Positions 34,325 through 43,220 of a DNA stretch of 64,000 nt are shown here, piece by piece (the first letter of the stretch is position 1; every line of letters begins with the position of its first letter). The translations under genes were made by a program, and so were the position numbers. The DNA is taken from NCBI GenBank assembly GCA_039794405.1, contig JBDIVL010000023.1, forward strand, positions 6,012 to 70,011, read 5' to 3'. This stretch comes from JBDIVL01 sp039794405 (GTDB lineage Bacteria; Planctomycetota; Brocadiia; Brocadiales; Brocadiaceae). The notes beneath the pieces are model-generated. The model was not told where the DNA came from. It saw only the letters and a program-made list of their open reading frames with translations, and did not search any database.

Positions 34325-34685
34325 AAACCCTACAAGCGGTTTATCTGTGCAAATAAGTCAAGTTTTTAATACACGGTACAGAGATGCGCGATACATGATA
34401 TCATGTGTCGTGCATCTCATTTTTCATTGATCTGGAACTCTGCCTCGTTAGCACTTTAAAGGGCGCAAAGAAGGCAGAGAAAGAAATTTTTGAGAATCTG
34501 GAAATTAGAAGACGGAAATCTAACCTTTAACTTCCAATACCTATGCGACTCAGCATCCTTTATGGTAAATTGAACTGGCGCTAAAAAATAAAGGGAGTAG
34601 AACGTTTTTACCCGTTCTACCCCCTTTCGAACTTTATGTTTATCGTCAGGATATTATAAGTTAGAACTTATACACAAATTTTAAT
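34325..34685. other. Intergenic between cytochrome c and rtcA
   Basis: 361 bases. Around 34371-34425 an imperfect inverted repeat ATGCGCGATACATGATATCATGTGTCGTGCAT is visible, a possible operator or hairpin. Fragments of heptad microsatellite (GGAAATTAGAAGACGGAAAT) are seen near 34500. A terminator lies at 34582-34627. Confidence 0.5.
34582..34627 (-). terminator. Terminator of the cytochrome c gene
   Basis: Minus strand: GGGGGTAGAACG, loop, CGTTCTACTCCC (one mismatch), followed by TTTATTTTTTAG. It lies 60 bases after the stop of the cytochrome c gene. Confidence 0.8.
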
Positions 34686-35030
34686 TTATTTACCAAATCC
34701 CCTTACAATCCCAACTAACCCGTCAAGATCTGCAAGGTCAACTCCAAGGTCCGAGAGTTTTACATAATTTGGATTCTTAGTGCCGTTCGTCATTGATTCC
34801 TTCATCTGTGCATCGGTCCTGGACTTTTGATATTCCGAATTTGAAAAATCTGGTACACCAAATTGTTTTCCTGCTTCACTACCTTTTCCATCCGCACCAT
34901 GACACAGTTCACAGGTGTCCTTATAAGTCTTCTGGATATCTCCTGCATTCACAACAGAACTGGAAAAATTAAGATACAGACCAAATATCGTTGCCACAGG
35001 AATTGCGCAGTAACTAAAAATCTTTTTCAA
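34686..35030 (-). CDS. Small exported c-type cytochrome (class I)
   Basis: 114 residues with a signal peptide (1-29, ending VVNAG). One heme c site, Cys40-Cys43-His44 (CELCH), followed by GADGKGSEAGKQFGVPDF, typical of class I mono-heme cytochromes. The distal part reads MKESMTNGTKNPNYVKLSDLG, where related proteins have NG-x-x-x-MP; the sixth Met ligand seems to be missing, leaving an Asn or Lys there, so the heme may be five-coordinate or differently liganded. A soluble electron-transfer or gas-binding role is possible. Confidence 0.88.
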   Translation of the reverse strand: MKKIFSYCAIPVATIFGLYLNFSSSVVNAGDIQKTYKDTCELCHGADGKGSEAGKQFGVPDFSNSEYQKSRTDAQMKESMTNGTKNPNYVKLSDLGVDLADLDGLVGIVRGFGK

Positions 35031-35147
35031 CGGGATTTCCTCCTAAAAATAAAAAAATACCATACATTTTTACATAAAGTGTCACGAAAATGTTTTAGAA
35101 TAAGTCCTATGGTACTCCCCTGGAATACTCATCACCCCCAATCAAAA

Positions 35148-35648
35148 TCACTTTATTTTCAATTCTATAAATTTTATGATGTTATTCAAGTCTATTCTAT
35201 GAAAAACAGGTATTGGAGAATTTGTTTTCATAATACTTGTAATCTTTAGATGATGTTTGTAATCCCCGCCAGACGATTGTATCCGATGATTATTTTTATA
35301 AATTTCAATATAAGGATATCGCCACTTTTTATAACCCTCAACAAGTACAATATCAACACCGCAATAGTCTTGTTTGACAATATCCCTTATTGACGGAGGT
35401 TTTCGGCCAACCCTCTTTATGACTGCTATCTTTTTCGATGAAGATATTGAGACTACATCGGCCCCTGCCTTGTAATATTCGTATGTATCTTTTCCCTCAT
35501 AATCGATTTCAAAAAAAGGAACATTGTACTTAATCGTACCGACCTCATATCCTTTTCTCTTCAAACGAGGGATAAGAAGCTTTATCAGTGTGGTTTTGCC
35601 TGCGTTTTGTTTACCAATGATCAAAACAACGGGGATATCTTTTGGCAA
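35148..35648 (-). CDS. mobB: Molybdopterin-guanine dinucleotide biosynthesis protein MobB
   Basis: 166 residues, from a TTG start (an in-frame TAA lies nine bases upstream, no ATG is available). A P-loop NTPase: VVLIIGKQNAGKTTLIKLLIPRL near residues 6-28, then KRKGYEVGTIKYNV, EIDYEGKDTYEYYKAGADVV and DIVLVEGYKKW. MobB binds GTP and assists MobA in making the dinucleotide form of the molybdenum cofactor for nitrate reductase, formate dehydrogenase and similar enzymes. The usual His after GTIKH is Tyr. It sits alone. Confidence 0.85.
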   Translation of the reverse strand: MPKDIPVVLIIGKQNAGKTTLIKLLIPRLKRKGYEVGTIKYNVPFFEIDYEGKDTYEYYKAGADVVSISSSKKIAVIKRVGRKPPSIRDIVKQDYCGVDIVLVEGYKKWRYPYIEIYKNNHRIQSSGGDYKHHLKITSIMKTNSPIPVFHRIDLNNIIKFIELKIK

Positions 35649-36110
35649 TGGTCGTTAGCTATTCTTTTGGGAATTTAATTTACCGATACCTGCTGATTAC
35701 AAGATTTGATACTATACTATCACACATTTCGAATCTTCAGACATTTATGATACGACCCAGGATGAATTTGAACATTGTCCGTATCACAATTTTGTTTTCA
35801 CTTAAAATTTCAATATGGGTAAAATCGTAACATCTCTTAAAAATGGTGTCAAGCACTTTCCGGATTAGATAAATTTGTAAAATGTGTATGTAAAAACAGA
35901 TGGATTTATTATATAATATTTTGTTTGTTATTGATCTGTTTTCTTAAATCTCTATATCGGGAACAAATCCCCTGGTATTTTTTGTTAACTGAATCTGACC
36001 AAGGGTGCATAAATAATCTTATTTCGGAGACAGAGAATAAACGAAAATCGTTTCGTGAAAATATTGTATCTTAAATTCTGAATAATCAATAATCCACGGT
36101 GGAGGAGTAA
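35649..36110. other. Intergenic upstream of the MoxR operon
   Basis: 462 bases between divergent genes, with the promoter of the long plus-strand operon. The AT-rich stretch at about 35905-35930 (TTTATTATATAATATTTTG) has a possible -10 box, but no convincing -35 at the right distance. No gene is seen. TGGAGGAG precedes the moxR start by about seven bases. Confidence 0.45.
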
Positions 36111-37100
36111 ATGGAGTCAGACGTTAGGCAGATTACAGAGAGGGTTAAACAAGAGAGTGATTTTGTTAATACCCTAATGTATGAAGTTGGCAAGGTAATT
36201 GTAGGTCAAAAATACTTAGTTGAAAGACTGTTAATAGGTATCCTCTCAAATGGACATGTATTATTAGAAGGGGTACCGGGACTGGCAAAAACGATGTCGG
36301 TCATGACCCTGGCAAAGGCAATGCAAGCCGGCTTTCAAAGGATTCAATTCACACCGGATTTACTCCCTGCCGATTTAATCGGAACCCTCATTTATAATCC
36401 CAAAAGCGGTGATTTTACCGTACGGAGGGGCCCTATCTTTACTAATATCGTTCTGGCGGATGAGATTAACCGAGCTCCCGCAAAAGTACAAAGCGCACTC
36501 CTGGAAGCAATGCAGGAGAGGCAGGTCACAATCGGAGATCAAACATTTACCTTGAACGATCCATTTCTTGTATTAGCCACCCAAAATCCGATTGAACATG
36601 AGGGTACTTATCCATTGCCTGAGGCACAGGTAGACCGTTTTATGTTCAAATTACATATCACCTACCCTGACAAGAAGGAAGAACGGGAAATTATGGAGCG
36701 CATGGCATTAACAAAAAAGGATTTTCAAGTAAATCCAGTAATCACTCCCGAAGATATCCTGCGATTACGCGCCCTGGTCGATGAAATTTATATCGATGAA
36801 AAAATCAAGGATTATATCGTTGATATTATATTTGCATCAAGGGACCCAAAAGCATATAACCTTGAACTGGAAGAATTCATAGAGTATGGAGCGTCTCCAC
36901 GTGCAACAATCTACCTTACCCTTGCTGCTAAAGCACATGCGTTTATCAGAGGAAGGGGATTTGTAACTCCCCAGGACGTAAAATCTATTGGTATGGACGT
37001 ACTCCGGCACAGGATAATCGTAACATACGAAGCTGAGGCAGAGGAAATAAGCCCAGAAGATATTGTACAAAAGATATTTAACAATGTAGAAGTACCATAA
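36111..37100 (+). CDS. moxR: MoxR-family AAA+ ATPase
   Basis: 329 residues. MoxR ATPases act as chaperones that help mature or insert metals into partner complexes, working with VWA-domain proteins. Motifs: Walker A GVPGLAKT at about 64-71, sensor and Walker B region NIVLADEINRAPAKVQSALLEAMQERQVTIG, then LATQNPIEHEGTYPLPEAQVDRFMFKL. The C-terminal lid GASPRATIYLTLAAKAHAFIRGR is typical of the family. It is the first gene of a nine-gene plus-strand cluster. Confidence 0.95.
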   Translation: MESDVRQITERVKQESDFVNTLMYEVGKVIVGQKYLVERLLIGILSNGHVLLEGVPGLAKTMSVMTLAKAMQAGFQRIQFTPDLLPADLIGTLIYNPKSGDFTVRRGPIFTNIVLADEINRAPAKVQSALLEAMQERQVTIGDQTFTLNDPFLVLATQNPIEHEGTYPLPEAQVDRFMFKLHITYPDKKEEREIMERMALTKKDFQVNPVITPEDILRLRALVDEIYIDEKIKDYIVDIIFASRDPKAYNLELEEFIEYGASPRATIYLTLAAKAHAFIRGRGFVTPQDVKSIGMDVLRHRIIVTYEAEAEEISPEDIVQKIFNNVEVP

Positions 37101-37147
37101 ATAAGCAGTTCAAACTGCATAGTCGGCTGAACCGTTTCTATCCATTT

Positions 37148-38023
37148 ATGATCTCAAAAGATATATTAAAAAAAATCCAGCATATACAAATCCATACACG
37201 TCGCCTTGTTAATGAAGCCTTTGTGGGTGAGTACCATAGTGTTTTTAAAGGAAGGGGGATGGAGTTTGATGAGGTACGGGAATACCAGCCAGGGGATGAA
37301 ATCCGAACGATTGACTGGAATGTAACAGCACGTATGGGCCGTCCCTTTATTAAGCGCTTTGTAGAAGAACGGGAATTAACCGTGATGCTCCTTGTGGATG
37401 TAAGCGCTTCAGAGAATTTTGGGTCGATAAAACACCTGAAAAATGAAGTGGCAACAGAAATCTGCTCGATGATCACCCTCTCTGCGATAAGGAATAATGA
37501 TAAGGTTGGCCTAATCATGTTTACCGATAAAATTGAAAAATTCATTCCTCCGAAAAAAGGGACAAAACACGTAGTAAGGGTAATCAGAGAACTTATGTGT
37601 TCAAACCCTACAGGAAAAGGAACAAATATATCTATCGCTTTAGAATACTTAAACAAGATATGCCCCCGCAGATCCATCTCTTTTATTGTCTCAGATTTTA
37701 TAACTCATGATTATGAACATGCACTCCGTATCGCAAATAAAAAACATGACACGATCGCAGTTACTCTTGTTGATCCCAGGGAACAAGAATTACCAAATGT
37801 AGGTTTTATCGAGTTAAAAGATGCGGAATCAGGTCAGATTCTCTTGATCGATACCGCAAATCCGGTGGCAAGAAAAGAATTCAATAGCCTCTATAACCAG
37901 CAAAGACAAGAACGGTCGAGGTTGTTTCGGTCGATGGGTGTTGATGAAATTACCATCAATACAAATAAGCATTATGTAGAACCCATTATCCGTTTTTTTC
38001 GAATGCGTGAGAAGAGATACTAG
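37148..38023 (+). CDS. DUF58 (VWA-like) protein
   Basis: 291 residues. It has the classic DUF58 stretch VFKGRGMEFDEVREYQPGDEIRTIDWNVTARMGRPFIKRFVEERE, then a von Willebrand A-like fold with LLVDVSASENFG, where the MIDAS Asp and Ser of the D-x-S-x-S motif are kept. It is a cytosolic protein that probably binds the MoxR ATPase. It lies 47 bases after moxR, within the Bat-type operon. Confidence 0.93.
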   Translation: MISKDILKKIQHIQIHTRRLVNEAFVGEYHSVFKGRGMEFDEVREYQPGDEIRTIDWNVTARMGRPFIKRFVEERELTVMLLVDVSASENFGSIKHLKNEVATEICSMITLSAIRNNDKVGLIMFTDKIEKFIPPKKGTKHVVRVIRELMCSNPTGKGTNISIALEYLNKICPRRSISFIVSDFITHDYEHALRIANKKHDTIAVTLVDPREQELPNVGFIELKDAESGQILLIDTANPVARKEFNSLYNQQRQERSRLFRSMGVDEITINTNKHYVEPIIRFFRMREKRY

Positions 38024-38123
38024 TTTTTCATCAAGGTACTCTGAAGATATTTTTTTCAAAAAACTCTATTGTTACAACCAGACTTATTTTTGTTAATTTT
38101 TTCGGTCTTATTTCATTTGAATT

Positions 38124-39155
38124 ATGGCTATAAAAAAGCACTTCATATCCCCAGGTACCCTATTGATTTCCGTATTTATTATATATACACTGATACCTTT
38201 GGGAAGTATCACATTTGCCCGGGAATCAAACAATAGAGAAGGCACAGCAGCGATAGAAGTAACCACGCACATCGATAAAAATGAAGTAACAATCGGTGAT
38301 AAAATAACATTGAATATCCGTGTAAAACACAAAGATGGCATCACCATAGAGTTTCCTGAACCAAATCAGAAATTCGGTATCTTTACGATAAAAGGAACAG
38401 GGATCGTTGGAGTATCCAAATCAGAAAATGACGGGTATTCTACTACTGAACGAAACTATGTGCTGAACTCATACGAGATTGGACACCAAATAATTCCACC
38501 GTTAAAAATAAAATACCGGGACAACCAAACCCAAGGTGAAGTTGCTACCGGTGAAATAGCAATTGATATTAAGGGAATTTTAAAAGAAGGAGAAACGGCG
38601 ACAGATATAAAAGATATTTCGCCTCCTGTCGATATACCTACAAATTTCAGGCGATTAATCCTGTGGATTTGTGTAGGACTTGCAGCACTCCTGTTATCCT
38701 GTGCTATTTACTGGTTCATTGCGAAACGGAAAAAGATTCAAAAAAGGCAAGAGCAGGTAATCATAAAACGGGCACCGTACGAGGTTGCTTACGAATTACT
38801 GGAAAAATTAGCGAAAGAAGATCTCATTGCAAGAGGTTTCGTTAAGGAATATTACTATCGCATAACAGATATTATACGACACTATATTGAAGATCAGTTC
38901 GGTCTATCAGCACCAGAGCGTACAACAGAGGAGTTTCTTATAGAAATGGCACATACAAGTACATTAAACAACAACCACAAACTTTTGATACGGGAATTCC
39001 TTGAGTATTGTGATATGGTAAAATATGCGAAGTATGGACCGTCACATATCGAGGTAAAAGAAACCTCCGATATAGCAAGACGGTTCGTTGATGAGACGAA
39101 AAGGCATTCGGAAGAAAAGGAGGTGATCGCTGGTAAAAACAATGGATTACCGTAA
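38124..39155 (+). CDS. Bat-operon membrane protein (short BatD-like)
   Basis: 343 residues. A signal or anchor segment (TLLISVFIIYTLIPLGSITFA), a periplasmic beta-rich domain (VTTHIDKNEVTIGDKITLNIRVKHKDG) as in BatD, a central membrane helix near 180-200 (LILWICVGLAALLLSCAIYWF), then a cytosolic helical domain (PYEVAYELLEKLAKEDLIARGFVKEYYYRITDIIRHYIEDQF). The C-terminal half resembles DUF4381-type proteins. It probably scaffolds the complex across the membrane. Confidence 0.75.
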   Translation: MAIKKHFISPGTLLISVFIIYTLIPLGSITFARESNNREGTAAIEVTTHIDKNEVTIGDKITLNIRVKHKDGITIEFPEPNQKFGIFTIKGTGIVGVSKSENDGYSTTERNYVLNSYEIGHQIIPPLKIKYRDNQTQGEVATGEIAIDIKGILKEGETATDIKDISPPVDIPTNFRRLILWICVGLAALLLSCAIYWFIAKRKKIQKRQEQVIIKRAPYEVAYELLEKLAKEDLIARGFVKEYYYRITDIIRHYIEDQFGLSAPERTTEEFLIEMAHTSTLNNNHKLLIREFLEYCDMVKYAKYGPSHIEVKETSDIARRFVDETKRHSEEKEVIAGKNNGLP

Positions 39156-39211
39156 AAAGGAGCGATTTTGTAACAATATCTCTTATAAACCTTTTCAAAA
39201 AGGGTAAAAAA

Positions 39212-39742
39212 ATGGTAAAAGCACCGGAAAAATTCTTGGATGAATATTTAAGTCATGAGAAAGGTTTAGAAAGAAAGGGAAAGACGGGTACAAAATTACC
39301 AAAAGCAAAGATACGGGAGGCTTCCGACGAAGAGCGTGCGAGACTGAAACAGAATTTACAAATATTATGGGATATTTGTCATACTCCGGAAATTAAAGAA
39401 ATCCTTTCCAAAAAACACAAAATCCACTTTTTGGATATAGAGAACGCTCAGGTAAATGTAAATTTAAGTTACGTAGACAAAGGTATTTCTATGGAATATG
39501 AGTTAGACATGGGTACCAAAAAAGAACTTGCAGGCGCCCGAATATATAAACAGGGGGAAACCCTTCTGAACCGATATTTTACTTCTGAAAAAGGAGTGGA
39601 AGAGATTCTCAAGACAAGCAATGCTATACTCCAGGCGATAGTAGACGTTCTGATAGAAAAGGAACTTTCCGAAACAGATGTCTGGAACACTATTGCAAAA
39701 GGAGAACGAATTCATTTATCAACCCTATCATATTTTGTTTAA
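39212..39742 (+). CDS. Bat-operon protein of unknown function
   Basis: 176 residues, soluble, no signal peptide or membrane segment. The N-terminus is basic (EKGLERKGKTGTKLPKAKIREASDEERARLKQNL) and helical; the rest is mixed (YVDKGISMEYELDMGTKKELAGARIYKQGETLLNRYF, then AIVDVLIEKELSETDVWNTIAKGERIHL). I do not recognise a family. It is set between the BatD-like and BatA genes, and AAAGGGTAAAAAA precedes the start. The 19-base gap to BatA suggests co-translation, and so a role in the same complex. Confidence 0.7.
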   Translation: MVKAPEKFLDEYLSHEKGLERKGKTGTKLPKAKIREASDEERARLKQNLQILWDICHTPEIKEILSKKHKIHFLDIENAQVNVNLSYVDKGISMEYELDMGTKKELAGARIYKQGETLLNRYFTSEKGVEEILKTSNAILQAIVDVLIEKELSETDVWNTIAKGERIHLSTLSYFV

Positions 39743-39760
39743 GAATAATTATTTATTTCT

Positions 39761-40759
39761 ATGGTTTTTCATGATCCACTAATACTGTTATTAATTGTTG
39801 TTATTCTACCACCCCTTCTGTATTTCTATTTCCGCCGCAGGGGAGCGAACCAGGTACTCTTTCCCTCTTTAGAAACCATAAAAAAACTGAAACCTTCGTT
39901 CTTTCAGCGTTATCGATATATAGTAATTATCCTCCGGTCTATAGTTATCGTACTGCTGGTGGCTGCCCTTGCCCGACCCCAATATGGAAACGAGCAAACA
40001 AAAGTAACAACAGAAGGAATAGATATCGTTCTTGCTGTAGATGTTTCCGGAAGTATGCTGGCAGAAGACTTTGAGATAGGCGGTAACAGGTACAACCGGC
40101 TTTATATTACGAAACAGGTGGTAAAAGATTTTATTGAGAAACGCACCAATGACCGCATTGGCCTGGTTGTTTTCGCCGGGCGGGCCTACACCCAGTGCCC
40201 GATGACACTCGATTATGAAATGCTGCTGCAACTTTTAGAAAAGGTAGGCATTGGAATGATCGAAGACGGCACGGCGATAGGTTCCGCCATTGGATCATCT
40301 GTAGACAGGTTAAAAAATACAAAGGCGAAGAGTAAAGTAATTATCCTGCTGACAGATGGAAGAAATAATGCAGGAGAAATAGACCCCTTTACAGCCGCAG
40401 AAATAGCAAAAACTTTTGATATTAAAATTTATGCCATAGGTGCCGGCACGAAAGGCCTTGCACCATTCCCGGCGTTTGACTTATTTGGGAATAAAGTAAT
40501 GAGACAGGTAAAGATTGATATCGATGATGATGCGCTTCAGGAAATTGCAAAAATTACTGACGGACAATATTACCGGGCAACCGATACAAAGTCACTGAGA
40601 GAAATTTATAACCAAATAGACAAACTCGAGAAAACCGAATCTGAAGTAATTCAATATACAGAATACAGCGAATTATTTCATTACTTTTTACTGCCAGCTT
40701 TTGGTTTGTTGCTTTGTGAGCTAGGTTTAACCAAAACTCGATTAAGAAAAATACCTTAA
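39761..40759 (+). CDS. batA: BatA-like VWA membrane protein
   Basis: 332 residues. Two N-terminal membrane helices (about 7-22 and 52-70) with the Bat hallmark ALARPQ, then a von Willebrand A domain in between with a complete MIDAS motif DVSGS at 94-98, GTAIGSAIG, and LLTDGRNNAG. A third helix is at the C-terminus (LFHYFLLPAFGLLLCELGL). Bat proteins are named for Bacteroides aerotolerance; with MoxR they are thought to protect the envelope under oxidative or redox stress. Confidence 0.9.
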   Translation: MVFHDPLILLLIVVILPPLLYFYFRRRGANQVLFPSLETIKKLKPSFFQRYRYIVIILRSIVIVLLVAALARPQYGNEQTKVTTEGIDIVLAVDVSGSMLAEDFEIGGNRYNRLYITKQVVKDFIEKRTNDRIGLVVFAGRAYTQCPMTLDYEMLLQLLEKVGIGMIEDGTAIGSAIGSSVDRLKNTKAKSKVIILLTDGRNNAGEIDPFTAAEIAKTFDIKIYAIGAGTKGLAPFPAFDLFGNKVMRQVKIDIDDDALQEIAKITDGQYYRATDTKSLREIYNQIDKLEKTESEVIQYTEYSELFHYFLLPAFGLLLCELGLTKTRLRKIP

Positions 40760-40828
40760 TGAAATCGTAGCAGTTTTTGAGTGGTACGGACAAACTTTGT
40801 TTATCCGTATCCTCAGTCGTGTAGTCAT

Positions 40829-40905
40829 GTAGGGTGGGCATTGCCCACCGGAAAATAAGCAACGTGGTGGGTGAGCAATACTTTGATGGGTAATGCCCAC
40901 CCTAC
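40829..40905. repeat. Palindromic dispersed element between batA and batB
   Basis: Arms of 21 bases at 40829-40849 (GTAGGGTGGGCATTGCCCACC) and 40885-40905 match, with two mismatches, as inverted repeats. The left arm is itself partly palindromic (GTGGGCATTGCCCAC). A GGACAAAC-type fragment lies just before, at 40786-40810. The element breaks the operon between two VWA genes and may form a strong RNA stem. Confidence 0.8.
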
Positions 40906-40919
40906 GGGTTAACTTGAAA

Positions 40920-41915
40920 ATGAAATACGGAAATCTTCATTACCTTTATTTACTTCCTATCATCCCCCTCTTAGTAGCGGGGTATATTATTGTTTTCAAA
41001 AAGAAGATAAAAGACTTGCATAAATTTGCAAGTATCGAATTATTACAAAAAACCGGACTTTCAATAAATCGGGGCAGGCCGTGGCTCAAAGCTATTTTGA
41101 TAATCGTGGCCGTACTCTTCTTAATATTTTCGCTTATTGAACCTAAGTGGGGTTATCACTGGGAAGAGGTAGAAAAAAAAGGCATTGATATTGTAATTGC
41201 CCTAGATACCTCCCGGAGTATGCTGGCCGATGATGTGAAACCAAACCGGCTGGAGGCAGCGAAAAGAGAAATCGAAAATTTGTTAAACGTATTGGGAGGG
41301 GACCGAATCGGACTTGTCGTATTTTCAGGCTCAGCATTTACATACTGCCCGTTAACATCTGACTATGGGGCTTTTCATCTCTTCCTGAATGATGTAAACA
41401 CCAATATTATTCCACTTGGAGGGACTAATTTATCTGAAGCAATACAGAAAGGGATTTCTACCTTTGAGACAAACTCAAAAAATCAGAAGGCTATCATATT
41501 AATCACTGATGGTGAAAACCACGAAGATGACCCGCTCAAAACAGCTACAAAGGCAAAAGAATTGGGTATTGCTATTTATACCGTAGGTATCGGAAAAAAG
41601 GACGGCTCCTATATCAGGATTAAAGATGAAGGTGGACGGGAAACACTGATGAAGGATAGATCCGGACAGGTCATTAAATCAAGACTGGATGAAATTATCT
41701 TAAATAAAATTGCATTAGAAACCGGCGGGTTATATACGCCAGCATATACAAGACAGTGGGGACTGGAAAAGATTTACAAGGATAGTATTGCAAAAATAGA
41801 GGAGTCCACATACAAGACACAACGGGTAAAAAAATATGTAAACCGCTACCAGATTCCTCTTTTTATTGCCTTAGTCCTGATTGCCTTAGAAGGTTTTTTG
41901 ATAAATAAAAAGTAA
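40920..41915 (+). CDS. batB: BatB-like VWA membrane protein
   Basis: 331 residues from the ATG at 40920; the frame extends nine codons upstream, but those codons lie in the palindromic element. Two N-terminal helices (about 8-25 and 56-73), SLIEPKWG in place of ALARP, a VWA domain with MIDAS DTSRS at 96-100, GGTNLSEAIQKG and LITDGENHEDD, and a C-terminal helix (QIPLFIALVLIALEGFLIN). It pairs with BatA. The TPR gene batC follows about 100 bases later. Confidence 0.88.
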   Translation: MKYGNLHYLYLLPIIPLLVAGYIIVFKKKIKDLHKFASIELLQKTGLSINRGRPWLKAILIIVAVLFLIFSLIEPKWGYHWEEVEKKGIDIVIALDTSRSMLADDVKPNRLEAAKREIENLLNVLGGDRIGLVVFSGSAFTYCPLTSDYGAFHLFLNDVNTNIIPLGGTNLSEAIQKGISTFETNSKNQKAIILITDGENHEDDPLKTATKAKELGIAIYTVGIGKKDGSYIRIKDEGGRETLMKDRSGQVIKSRLDEIILNKIALETGGLYTPAYTRQWGLEKIYKDSIAKIEESTYKTQRVKKYVNRYQIPLFIALVLIALEGFLINKK

Positions 41916-42018
41916 CGCTGTCAGCTATCAACGGTCATCCTGCAGCTTCGGTCAATTTGATCGTTAGAACCTACAGCTTTTAATCCGGCTGTGACTACGC
42001 AGTGCCAGAAGTTATTTT

Positions 42019-42930
42019 ATGTACAATAAAATGAAAAGACAGATAATACATTCTTTCTTAATCTTATTCCTCGGATGGTCATCTGTAGGATGGATAGACC
42101 CATTGGCCGATAAAATAAGAGAGGGGAATTCACTTTATCATAATGGCAAATATGATGAAGCGTTAGACAAATATGTAAGTGCACAGGTAAACGCTTCCGA
42201 TGCTTTTTCAAAAAAAGGAACAAGTATACCGCAGCTTGATTTTAACATAGCGGATACTCAATACAAGAGAGGCAAATATCACGAGGCCGCTCAACTATTT
42301 GAAAAAGGAATACAATCCAATGATATCAAAATGAAAGCAAAATCCAGCTTTAACCTTGGCAATTCACTGTATCGTCAGGGCAAAATGAAAGAGGCATTGG
42401 AATATTATAAGGGCACCTTGGATTTTATCGATGAAGCCGGGGCAAAAGATCATGAGCTCAAAACATTGAAAGATGATACAAAATATAACTACGAGTATGT
42501 TGAAAAAAAGATGAAAGAACAACAGGAACAAAATCAAGAACAGGAGGAACAGCAGCAGCAGCAGCAGGAACAAAAACAGGAAGAGGAAGAGAAAGAGGAA
42601 AAAGAAGACGATAGACAATCTCAGGAAAATGAGGGTAAAGAAAACGACAAGAAACAAGAACCACAGGAAGATAAGCAAAAGTCTCCCGAGCCGGAAAATC
42701 CGCAGGAAGAAAATGAAAACAAAAATGATAAACACCCTCAACAGTCTGAAAAAGATGAGCAAAAAGATCAGCCTCAAGGGCAGCAGATACAGCCCCAGGA
42801 TCAAAGGAAAATGTCAAAAGAAGAGGCTGAACGACTACTGGAAGCCCTGAACCAATCGGAAAAAGAGGCAAGGACTATAATGAAAGATACACAACAGACA
42901 CAACATAGATCGGTTGAAAAAGATTGGTAA
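42019..42930 (+). CDS. batC: BatC-like TPR protein with a Q/E-rich tail
   Basis: 303 residues. A signal-like N-terminus (IIHSFLILFLGWSSVGW), then tetratricopeptide repeats (about 25-150: GNSLYHNGKYDEALDKYVSAQ, NIADTQYKRGKYHEAAQLFEKG, FNLGNSLYRQGKMKEALEYYKG), typical of BatC. The second half is low-complexity Gln/Glu/Lys (about 160-260), and a short helix SKEEAERLLEALNQSEKEART closes the protein. The tail should be disordered and may bind partners. The antisense frame through this tail is a composition artefact. Confidence 0.85.
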   Translation: MYNKMKRQIIHSFLILFLGWSSVGWIDPLADKIREGNSLYHNGKYDEALDKYVSAQVNASDAFSKKGTSIPQLDFNIADTQYKRGKYHEAAQLFEKGIQSNDIKMKAKSSFNLGNSLYRQGKMKEALEYYKGTLDFIDEAGAKDHELKTLKDDTKYNYEYVEKKMKEQQEQNQEQEEQQQQQQEQKQEEEEKEEKEDDRQSQENEGKENDKKQEPQEDKQKSPEPENPQEENENKNDKHPQQSEKDEQKDQPQGQQIQPQDQRKMSKEEAERLLEALNQSEKEARTIMKDTQQTQHRSVEKDW

Positions 42931-43220
42931 TGTATTTCAGGGCATTAAATACTTTCTCTGCGACTTATCTTTACACATGAGTCAAGATTTAAAAGCAGCC
43001 AGTATTGGATAAGCAATCAGCTATCTGCGCTCAGCTTGCAGCTTCTGTCCGATTGCTGATTGCCAACTGTTGCAGTTCATGAGCCTACGGCCTTGCTTCG
43101 CCAGTATCTTGCGTCTTAATTTTCGACATTTTTAGCAAAAATATGTGGCCGAGTTGCTGAACAATTGGATGGCCGGATGATTACATGTTGTGTCTTATAG
43201 GATAGGAAAGGTATCACATA

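Noticed and set aside
42364..42871. Leu/Phe/Val-rich frames antisense to the batC tail
   Set aside because: They mirror the Gln/Glu/Lys codon runs of the batC C-terminus; composition artefact rather than a membrane protein.
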